The notes beneath the pieces are model-generated. The model saw only the letters and a list, made by a program, of their open reading frames with translations. It ran no database searches and was not told where the DNA came from. A DNA stretch of 57,855 nucleotides from Rhizophagus sp. LPA8_4_AMF (lineage: Eukaryota > Glomeromycota > Glomeromycetes > Glomerales > Glomeraceae): assembly GCA_021464525.1 (NCBI GenBank), contig JADRCO010000075.1:1-57855 (forward strand). The letters run 5' to 3'. Below are positions 47,101-55,389 of the stretch, one piece after another. The translations under genes and the position numbers were made by a program. Positions within the stretch are counted from its first letter, which is position 1; every line of letters begins with the position of its first letter.

Positions 47101-48252
47101 AGTTGAAATAATCCATTTGCTTATAATTTTTAATGAATTAATAAGATCCTGATCAAGTTTTCCTTCAAGATGACAGATACTCTCATTTTTACCTTTTTCG
47201 GGTTTTACATGTAAATGCCCTTCTTCTTTTTCATAGCAATCACAACAAATATATTTTGCCTTATAACTTGATTGTGCTTTTGTTACAATAGAATCAAATT
47301 CTTCCAACGCCCCACAATTTTTCTGACCTATACATGGAACTTGGACGTATTTTCCTAATAATTTCCAAGAATGTTCCACACAAAATTTTCCACGACTCAA
47401 AAAATAATAATTAATTCCACAAAATCGACAATGCCTAGAATGAATTAGACTTTCTGAAGTGTTTTTAATTTTTTAGTACCCCCTAAATGTAATTTATTCT
47501 GATCAAACATAAAATGACTATAACAAACTCCTAATTTATCTAGGTCTTTACCTATACTTTCTACCATTAATTTATCTAATTGCCACATACCAACTAACTG
47601 CCATAATCCACGTAATTTTTCTGTTTTACCACAACATTTTATCTCTCCATCAATAATATCTATCACTGCACATGCTGATAAAGTTTTTCCTGTTATTTGT
47701 GGTATATTTATATCATTTTCTGCTTCTGTACTCTCTGTAGACATAGTTTGAATGGTTGAGTCATTTTCCCATCCTTCACTACAATCATTACTACTGCTTG
47801 AAGCATCTGGAACTAATAAATAAGCAGTTTCAAGAGAATTTTGATCTTGTAAAAAAGTAAAATCTTCTTCACATTCAGGTATATTATCAAAAAAACTATC
47901 GACTTCTTGAAACTTTTCAGAAACAAACTGTTTATTAAGAAAAATTTCTTCCATTTTTTTAAAATTAAATGAGTGTTTATTTTTTATTATATACGAATAT
48001 ATTGCAAAATAGGCGACCTTTATGATAAGATCCTTTTAAACTGACCAAGGTTTTTGACGTTTAAAGTTTATTAAATTGTTTTTATAAACCTATTGAACGT
48101 TTTTGGTAATACAGAATTCAAGTTTGTTAAAAGTATTACACAGTTTACCTATAAGGGAATTAAAAAAAGGGCGAAAAATCATAGTAAATTTTGCTAGTAA
48201 AATGATTGATATACTATGTTACACCATTTGGGGTGGACATGTCCAGTGACTG
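44154..48252. mobile_element. Inner DNA transposon, 4.1 kb, superfamily unassigned
   Basis: The ends are 28-bp inverted repeats with two mismatches, starting CAGTCACYGGACATGTCC and ending in CCAAATG; the GGACATGTCC core is itself a palindrome. It interrupts a hairpin-array unit: the left junction ends ...tatATAA and the right begins ATAAtatt. Removing the element and one ATAA restores the array consensus tttatataatatt. Target duplication is therefore 4 bp. The interior holds one minus-strand transposase-like gene region. Four-base duplication argues against KDZ or hAT (both 8). Confidence 0.8.
44601..47954 (-). pseudogene. Decayed zinc-finger/DDE-like transposase gene of the inner element
   Basis: Reading order on the minus strand is 47954 to 44601. 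An acidic N-terminus is followed by a cysteine cluster (HCRFCGINYYF, KFCVEHSW, then CCDCYEKEEGHLH). Further on come CVIDNIDF, IYDTTRTTTHATLR, CDEAIFH and LLGQWHTSKDM, which look like the conserved blocks of a DDE-fold nuclease, then a helical C-terminal half (YGIYNLAATLGVKFLDKLES; WCGWWKAHRGGIR). The gene is split into five frames. One break is a one-base shift in an A run near 47450. A gtaagt donor at about 46753 suggests a real intron of about 100 nt, though the phase across it fits poorly. Two in-frame TGA codons lie near 45855-45920 and a TAA at 44838. The superfamily is not one I can name. Confidence 0.6.
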
Positions 48253-48958
48253 ATAATATTGAACAAAAAACGTTTTCGCAACATTTTTTGTTAAAGTATC
48301 AAAAAAAATGTTGCGAAATGTTTTTTTTCATATAATATTATGCAAAAAATGTTTTCGCAACATTTTTTGCTAAAGTATCAAAAAAAAACGTTGCAAAACA
48401 TTTTTTTCATATAACATTAAACAAAAAAACATTTTTGCAACGTTTTTTGTTAAAATATCAAAAAAAATGTTGCAAAACGTTTTTTTTTATATAATATTAT
48501 GCAAAAAATGTTTTCGCAACGTTTTTTGCTAAATTATTGAAAAAAAATGTGAAATATTTTTTTTCATATATTATTAAACAAAAAACGTTTTCACAACATT
48601 TTTTGTTAAAGTATTAAAAAAAAATGTTGCAAAACGTTTTTTCATATATTATTAAACAAAAAATGTTTTTGCAACATTTTTTCATATAATATTATGCAAA
48701 AAACGTTTTTGCAACATTTTTTACTAAAGTATCGAAATAAAAATGTTGCGAAACATTTTTTTTATATAACATTAAACAAAAAACGTTTTCACAACATTTT
48801 TTGTTAAAGTATCAAAAAAAAATGTTGCAAAATATTTTTTTCATATAACATTAAACAAAAAATGTTTTCACAACGTTTTTTGTTAAAGTATTGAAAAAAA
48901 CGTTGCAAAACGTTTTTTTTCATATAATATTAAACAAAAAATGTTTCGCAGCATTTTT
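48253..48958. repeat. Right hairpin array of the outer element
   Basis: About nine to ten further units of the same ~75-base palindromic repeat as at 43805-44153, running up to the GAGCTGGCTCGAGC-rich right end. It is twice as long as the left array. Confidence 0.85.
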
Positions 48959-49169
48959 GTATGATAGCTCGATTAGCTCGCGAGCTGGCTTGAGCTGGCT
49001 CGAGCTGAATAAATTCTGGCTTGAGCTTTTTGAGCTGAACCTATTGCTGACTCAAGCTTTTTTCAAGCTGGCTCATGAGCCATCAAGCCATTTTAAACAT
49101 GACTCAGCTTGACTTAGCTCGAAAAGCTCAAGCCAGCTCGCGAGCTGGCTCAGCTCGTGCGGAGCTTTA

Positions 49170-49177
49170 GATTTAAT
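49170..49177. repeat. Target site duplication, right (GATTTAAT)
   Basis: Exact copy of 43590-43597 immediately outside the right end of the outer element. Confidence 0.92.
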
Positions 49178-49560
49178 AGAAATGGCATTTAATCCAGAAG
49201 CTATATTCTTTGGATTCTTCTTCAGTTGATTAGTATTTGGAGAGGAATGATTAGTATTTATTTTTCTCTTACCAGCAAGTAACATTAGAGCGGCATGGCG
49301 AGCCCATTTAAGTTTCTGATCTAACTATTTGATTTTCTTTTCAATTACAGATATAAGTACGTCCCATAATTCAAAAAAAAGTAATCAATTTGATAGTACT
49401 ATTCAGAAGTTTAACTAACTTATAAACTTTTGCATTGGCTTTCCTAAAACTCATAAGGAATTATACTGTATGACATAAATACTGAAATATCATATATCAC
49501 CACTTAAAAGAGTTTACATCTTTTTTGTCTTTTAAATTTCATGAAGCAGAAAACCATTTT

Positions 49561-49880
49561 ACAAAAAGGTTTCCAAGAGGTGCAACCTAAGTGTTGCTGT
49601 TGAAGGTCTGGCACGTAAGTTAATATAACTCAATTTTTACTTTAAAGTATTTTTTCTGTAATTTCTAACTGATTGAGATAATTTTTTCCTATACTTGTAA
49701 TTGCTGTAAAAGGTATTGTATTGTCCAAACTACTAAAATATCATAAATGATAATATCATGTATATTGGAGATAGAAGATCCACCCAGGATCTAAAAATTA
49801 CATATAAAACTGAGATTCAAGTTTGTATAAAGTTACTATATATTTTTTTAATATCTTAGAGTTGAGTTTGTATAAATTAA
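49561..49880. other. Repeat-flanking AT-rich stretch
   Basis: Homology to the 55-57 kb repeat fades here. No gene or clear element is seen. Confidence 0.5.
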
Positions 49881-49888
49881 CTAACGGC

Positions 49889-50295
49889 TAAAGCTCCAAA
49901 TTTCTGGTTTAGTTTTATTTTCAGTTTTGAATTTAATTTCTTACTGGACTGTTTTTAGATATAAAATTTTTGCTAAAAAATATTTTCAGAATCATATTTT
50001 AACTGAAAATATTTTTTAATTAAAAATTTCATCTAAAAACATTTTCAATTTGAAGAGTTTTTCAAAAAATGGTTTTAGTTCCATTATTTTGATCTAAAAA
50101 CAGAATTGGAACCGATTTTTTAAACTGAAAATGTTTCTGATAAGGTTTTTAACTGAAAAATTTTTTCAGCTAAAAGTTTGACCTAAAAGCGTTTTTCAGT
50201 AAAAATTTTAAACTGAAAAATGCTTTCAGCAAATTTTTATATAAAAATCAGATCAGAACTAAAAATCAAAACTGAACTGAAAATTCAGAGCTTTA
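49889..50295. mobile_element. MITE, 407 bp, TAAAGCTC ends
   Basis: Inverted ends: TAAAGCTCcaAATTTctgg versus TAAAGCTCtgAATTTtcag, continuing as GTTYAGTTTT. The flanking octamers CTAACGGC (49881-49888) and CTAGCAGC (50296-50303) match at 6 of 8, the differences being transitions, so they are probably an aged 8-bp duplication. The interior is full of aaactgaaaa / ttttcagt words on both strands and would fold extensively. The outermost TAAAGCTC is shared with the 43598-49169 element. Confidence 0.7.
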
Positions 50296-50303
50296 CTAGC
50301 AGC

Positions 50304-51624
50304 TAATTTTATAAATAGATATATATTTGTATAAAACAAATAGTATTTTAATACAAATTAGATTTTATTTTGTATAAAGAATATATAGAATTTTATATTT
50401 ATATAATAATTTTATAAATAATTATTTGTAAATTTTTAATAGTAAAATTATAATAGTTTATATGTTGTGTAATTTTAATTTTTGGAGGTGCATAAGACAC
50501 ATCACATTTTTTCATATTTTGTATACACATTCTGCATACACATCTGTATAAAGATAAAACTTATATAATGAACTAAAATTCCTAGGGATAGGTGGTTAGG
50601 GGCAGAAAGTGGGATAAATTAAAGTTTTTTTCAAAAAATTTATAGTTAATTAGCATAATATCTTTAATAATTAAATAATTTTATACATAATTTACATATA
50701 AACTTTTTTACAAAAAAAAATTTTAATTAATATTTTTTTTAGTTATAATTATACAACATAATTACTAAATTTTTAATAGTTTATTTTATAGGACATCACT
50801 ATATGGTGACCTGTCACCAAGGTGACTTCATGTTAAATCATGTGATTTTAAAATTTTATTTATTTAATTTTTTTTTAATAAAATGAACAACTTAATTTTA
50901 TTTAACCAAAAAAAATACACTGTAAAATATACATTAATTAGGCAAAAATAATGGTGGAGAATAGGCGTAATTTTAACTTCAATTTATTTAATATTACATA
51001 CGCTACATAAATGATTTCATTGTGAAAGTCAGTACTGTTACAAGAAATACCAGTTGCTCCACTAATATGAATCCAAACCTTATAAAAATTGAGATTCAGG
51101 TAATTTCTGACCCGCTAGACAACTGTGCTTAAGTAATCAGAAGCGATTTAATATGACCAAAGTGCATCATATTCACTCTGAAGTCACTCAATAGATAAAA
51201 GAAGTGGAGGCAAAAATAATGGTAAAGAATAGGCGAAATTAATGGTGGAGAATAGGTAAAAATAATAGCAAAAATAATAGTAGAGAATAGGCGAAATAAT
51301 AGTGGAGAATAGGCAAAAGTAAACAAAAAAAAAGAATAAAAAAAGAATAAAGCAAAGATCCCAACTGAAAATAAAGAAAAAAAAGAAAAAGAACTGATTA
51401 ATTATAGTTAAAGTGAACTCTTTCTGGTTGCGTTTATAACCATTTTTTTACTAATATTTTTTTGCACAAAAATTTTATTTTTTTGTTTATTTTCTTTAAA
51501 TAATACACTTTAAGCCTTTATAATACACTTTATTTTTTTTATATTCTTTATTTTAGTTTTCTTTTTATTTCTACTGACTTATTAATTTTAGTAGTGAACT
51601 TCAACTTTTAGTTTTTTCTGATGT
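50304..51624. other. AT-rich intergenic with short tandem repeats
   Basis: No gene. At about 50811-50832 is a GGTGACctGTCACCaaGGTGAC palindrome. The phrase ggcaaaaataatgg...gagaataggcg occurs at 50941-50968 and again as the start of the tandem array at 51209. The rest is low complexity. Confidence 0.6.
51205..51320. repeat. Short minisatellite, AATAATRGTGGAGAATAGGC unit
   Basis: Four to five degenerate units of about 20-28 bases with the core ggagaataggcRaaa and aataat. A single related unit lies 270 bases upstream at 50941-50968. Confidence 0.75.
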
Positions 51625-51762
51625 TTATTTTACTGATAAATTTTTCATTTCATTACTCATATTTTCACGTACTATAGCCATGCCTTGTAAACCTAAATTC
51701 AAAATTGACATTATACGTTCAACAGGATTTATCCAACTTTGTTGAGGTGCTGTACGTGCAGC

Positions 51763-51905
51763 CAGTGATGTGCATTTATACTTCCAATTGTATAAAAATT
51801 TAGTTAGAAGCTTCTAATCCAAGTGATTTTATTAGAAAAATATGCTTCCAATTTTTCCAATAGTGCTTCCAATAGTGCTTCCAATCTTTCAAGAGTACAT
51901 CACTG
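51763..51905. mobile_element. hAT-like MITE inside the transposase gene, 143 bp
   Basis: Inverted ends CAGTGATGTGC / CAGTGATGTAC, flanked by octamers CGTGCAGC (51755-51762) and CATGCAGT (51906-51913), 6 of 8 identical with two transitions. CAGTG ends plus 8-bp duplication are the hAT pattern. The interior repeats the word ttccaat/attggaa several times. Without it, the transposase frame would run from GNFDLLVTA into the RTAPQQSWINPVER block. Confidence 0.8.
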
Positions 51906-52895
51906 CATGCAGTTACTAATAAATCAAAATTTCCTCTAAGAAAAAGGCATAAAAGTGCTATTTGTACTGAACCATAAGTAGTGCGATGATCAGGTCCACC
52001 GTCAGTGTAAATACATATGATTGGTGGAATTTCATCAAGAAAATGTTCATTTAATGTAATAAAAAATTCAGTGCAATGCCGAATTGCAGAACTTGGTTCA
52101 AAGACTGTATCTTTATATGAGACATACACATCACCATCATAAAATGATTCTGTAATCTTTTTGGGAATCTTGCATAAAAAGATTACTGATGGTGTTAAGG
52201 ATAATTTTGTGAAATCATGATCACAAGCTGCAAGGACTCCATTTTCAGGTACCAAAGTTTGCCGATTTCTTACTCCAGTTGAAGTAGCTACAGATTCACC
52301 AATAGCTATTTTGTGTTTATCATCAGCTGAAACAAAAATAGCATAATCACGAAATTTGATGGCCAACTCTCTAAGATAACAAAATATTGCAGTATAATAA
52401 TATCCATCTGAATGCTCTTTTTGTAACACTCATGTTTGAACTTTGTATTTTATTTTAAATTTTCCAGTATATTGAGTAGCTGCATATGCAAATGGATCCT
52501 TTGGCAAAAATTGAAGATATATTCATTCATTAGATCATGGTATATAAATTTCAGTTGAAAATGGATCGCCAAGTTTAGTATGTAATCAGTTTATTATAAT
52601 TTCTCACAAATCACGAATTGAAATTGCAAGAGGTAAATAAAGTATTGATCTATACCAACAATCATCAATTACTGGGGTATTTTAAATGGAGTTTATATTT
52701 ATTTAATGTAATTAATTTAAATTTAATAACATTTTGTAAAAAATTCTCACTTCATTGAAATAAATGTCCAACTTGTTCCAAAATTCATTAAATTTAATTC
52801 CCCTAAATCCATTATTTATCCTAAGATCTACAGTAATATTTGGATCCTGTATTCATCAAAAACATTTCTCTAGTTCATTTGAAATAACATTAGGT

Positions 52896-52911
52896 GATAC
52901 AGCGATACAGC
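52896..52911. repeat. 8-bp tandem duplication (GATACAGC x2)
   Basis: GATACAGC is present twice in tandem inside a transposase exon and shifts its frame. With one copy the minus-strand frame continues TADAAVSPNVISNELEKCF. It looks like the footprint left by excision of an element that makes 8-bp duplications, though replication slippage is possible. Confidence 0.6.
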
Positions 52912-54235
52912 AGCATCAGCAGTAAAATCGTGAAATAATTGACAAAGCAATGCAGGTGAAACAGTTTTTATTAAGGAGTACTAATTAAAAAATAAATTAT
53001 TAATTACTTTAAAGTTAAAAATAATTAAATTCTTAGCATAAATACCTTTTTTAACATATTTTTACGCATTTCTCTTGAAAAATATTGTGGAATAATTTCA
53101 CGAATTGTTATTAATGCCTGAGCATTTTTTGTTTCAGATCGATCAAACCAATTATTTGGAATTTTCCAAACAAAATTCTTAGTACCAAGATAGTTGCCAC
53201 AATGGTACCGATACAAACAAATTGAAACGTTTAATTGAATATTTTTAATGAAATAATGTCTTTCGATTACAGATTGTGGCAGGTATGGTTCTAAATCTAC
53301 AAATTCATAGCATTGCTTTTCTTGTAGCAAACTTTCCAGTTCTCTATATATATGATTTACTTCTTTCTCACACCAATCAATTATTTGCACATCTATATTA
53401 TTTATTCCATCCTGTACAAGAGTTGTAAATAAATGCACCTTTTCCATTGCTGTATTAACCTGTTTAAGATACTCTATATACTTGTGTATTATTTCGGAAA
53501 GTTCCAAGATAGATGGAATTACATCAACCCATCGGTCACCAGAAGCCCATGGCTGTACAAGACACAAATCTAATGATTTAATTAGATTAGTTAATTTTTC
53601 TTGTGTTACTTCAATTTTTTTGTGTTTTGAAGTATGAAAATACTGGTTATAATGCTGGTTTTGAGTATATGTTGGTAGTTCTGCAAATAATTGTGGTAAA
53701 TTACATCCACGTTTTTTGAATTTAGGCAGATGTGGATCAATATACCATAACACTTGAGTTAGCCGTTCAATAAATGTTTTGCCAACATCAACATGTAAAC
53801 CTCCTTTCCACCCAACATTCTTTGCTTGAAAAAGTACAATAAGCTCATTATAAAGCATGTCCAAACGATTATTTTCAGGTCTTCGCGGTTGTGGTAGCTG
53901 TGGTTGTTGAACGGTTTGCATAATAATATTCAATGGATTCGTTTGTAAAACATGCGGAATTGGTGATGGAGAAGATGGAGTTATTTTGAACTTAATTTCG
54001 GTAAATTTGAGATTTATTACAACTTCCAATTCATCACCAAAACATTCTTCAATTGGAATCCATTTAGATTTTGCGCCTACCCGACCATATATTTCAATAT
54101 CTCTATGTTCATACACATTAAGTGTAATTTTTTTATATACGTTTCTAAAGGTAATACAGTCACTAATATTTGGCACCTTTGGTTTATTAAAATTTTAGTA
54201 CCTTCCTCCACACTTACAATCAAACGAAAACTCAT

Positions 54236-54518
54236 TATTTTTATGATGTTTTGAATGAAGTGAAAAATATGGCTAAGAGGATGTTTATAATTGATTAAAT
54301 TTACGATTTATTAACTATACTTTATGCATTACAAATAGATACATAGTAGATCAAAAAAATCAATTTTTACATTTATTAAATCTAATTATCCTATTACTGT
54401 ATTGCAATGAAAAAAACCCATAGTTTCCAGTTCCCATAGTTCGTAGAAAGTAGAAACTGGGATGAAATAATAAATTCAAAAATCAGAATTAAACATGATT
54501 TTTACTTGATATATATAT
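54236..54518. other. Flank of the transposase gene
   Basis: AT-rich. A short inverted pair, agtttccagttcccata and gtagaaactggga, lies near 54421-54453. No clear terminal repeat of the transposase element was found here or beyond 51600. Confidence 0.5.
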
Positions 54519-54905
54519 GGGGACTCCTGCAGCAAAAGGGGGAGATGGGCCAAAAAATCAAATTTGAGATTTTATAATAATTATATGCTTATTGGCCTAA
54601 TTTTTCAAAAAATTTAATTTTTTATTAATAATATATAATAAAAAAAAATTGTAATTTTGACATTTTTTATTATTATACTTTACTTTTATGATATTAATAA
54701 GGTATGTAGATTTGTTGGATAAAAACTACTACTTTTAATGAATTCCTTGCAAAAATTTATCTTAGTTTATAAAAAACTGATTTCTAAAAATTTGAAGTTT
54801 TTCATAATTAAGTAATGATTTGCAAAATTGATTATATAATTTAAATTGCAATTTTCTCAAAACCTTGCAACTGGCCCATCCTCTCCTTTTACTACAAATG
54901 TCCCT
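54519..54905. mobile_element. MITE, 387 bp, GGGAC...GATGGGCC ends, TA flanks
   Basis: Left end GGGGACTCCTGCAGCAAAAG then ggggagatgggcc; right end in reverse AGGGACATTTGTAGTAAAAG then gagaggatgggcc: about 33 bases matching at roughly 75 percent. Both sides abut (AT)n, consistent with a TA target as used by Tc1/mariner-type elements. The interior is AT-rich and non-coding. Confidence 0.65.
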
Positions 54906-55389
54906 ATATATATATGACTATTATTACACCATCCAAATTTAGGATGACAATAGAGTAAGGTGAACGTTAAACATAGTATTAACTTGTAACAGCCTTATAA
55001 TAACATAAACTATTATTAGAAAATTATACTAATCTACTTTAATTTAACATTTAAATTTTCAATTATAAATATAATAAGTATTTATAAACTAGTAATTTAT
55101 AGTATTAATGTTAATTTTAAAGTTTTTTTAGATTTAGTATACAATAAGATTGTATATAATACTTTATAATATTAAATTTAAAATTATATACTAAAATTAT
55201 ATATAAATTATATATAAATTATATACATTAATAAAATTGTATAAATATCAATATAAAATTGATCAATACAAAATAGATATAGGAATTCTTTCTGATGATC
55301 CTCTAGACCACAATTTCGCACAGAAAAAATTTTATATTTTTTCACTAGACACTAATATCTTTATTAATATGTTTAGCTATTCAGCACAA
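54906..55389. other. AT-rich stretch
   Basis: Low complexity, with a tandem atatataaatt run near 55195-55225. No gene. Confidence 0.55.

Larger units (their letters stand above)
43598..49169. mobile_element. Outer TIR element with GAGCTGGCTCGAGC termini and hairpin arrays
   Basis: The ends are perfect inverted copies over 19 bases (TAAAGCTCCGCACGAGCTG) and are flanked by a perfect 8-bp duplication, so the insertion is recent. Inside each end come about 200 bases built of GAGCTGGCTTGAGC/GAGCTGAGCC words, then long arrays of hairpin-forming repeats. Subtracting the 4.1-kb inner element leaves about 1.47 kb with no coding capacity, so this is a non-autonomous element. The 8-bp duplication fits hAT, P or KDZ-type machinery. 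GAGCT/GGCTCG-rich termini are known from hAT elements of plants; assignment to hAT is inference. Confidence 0.8.
43050..49560 (-). mobile_element. Unknown repeated coding sequence, copy A, split by an insertion
   Basis: The flanks of the 5.6-kb insert (43050-43589 and 49178-49560) read together on the minus strand as one repeat. The same sequence occurs on the plus strand at 55390-57345. Shared segments include NTNQLKKN, then GLNAISIKSRTL versus SESNTIPIKPRTS, then GLYMQKL versus ALYAEIKSL, and a 3' part with gacaatgcacacgtgga versus aacaatgcacacatgga. The family is unknown to me. Both copies are broken. It is the oldest layer here, because the other elements lie inside it. Confidence 0.6.
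51625..54235 (-). pseudogene. DDE-type transposase gene of a DNA transposon, decayed
   Basis: Starts MSFRLIVSVEEGTKILIN at ATG 54233-54235 and ends ENMSNEMKNLSVK then TAA 51625-51627. Long open part: 53025-54176 (YGRVGAKSKWIPIEE; VGWKGGLHVDVGKTFIERL; VQPWASGDRW). DDE-like blocks are VSADDKHKIAIGE, AACDHDFTKLSLTPS, IYTDGGPDHRTTYGS, and beyond a MITE insertion SWINPVERIMSILNLGLQGM, which holds the likely catalytic Glu. Two introns look real (gtattt...attag near 52984-53042; gtgag...ccccag near 52675-52750). Breaks are a one-base shift near 54190, an 8-bp tandem duplication (52896-52911), seven in-frame TGA codons between 52436 and 52870, and the MITE. I know this protein pattern from Rhizophagus repeats but cannot name a superfamily. 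Confidence 0.7.

Noticed and set aside
44154-48252. KDZ (Kyakuja-Dileera-Zisupton) or hAT assignment for the inner element
   Set aside because: Both make 8-bp target duplications; the junctions here support 4 bp, and no KDZ or hAT dimerisation motif was recognised.
43805-48958. CRISPR-like array in the regularly repeated sequence
   Set aside because: The repeats are continuous palindromic units without unique spacers and lie inside transposon ends of a eukaryote.
51625-54235. Reassigned code with TGA as tryptophan, as in Mollicutes endobacteria of these fungi
   Set aside because: The same gene uses TGG for Trp throughout its long frame and has spliceosomal introns, so it is nuclear; directional decay is simpler.
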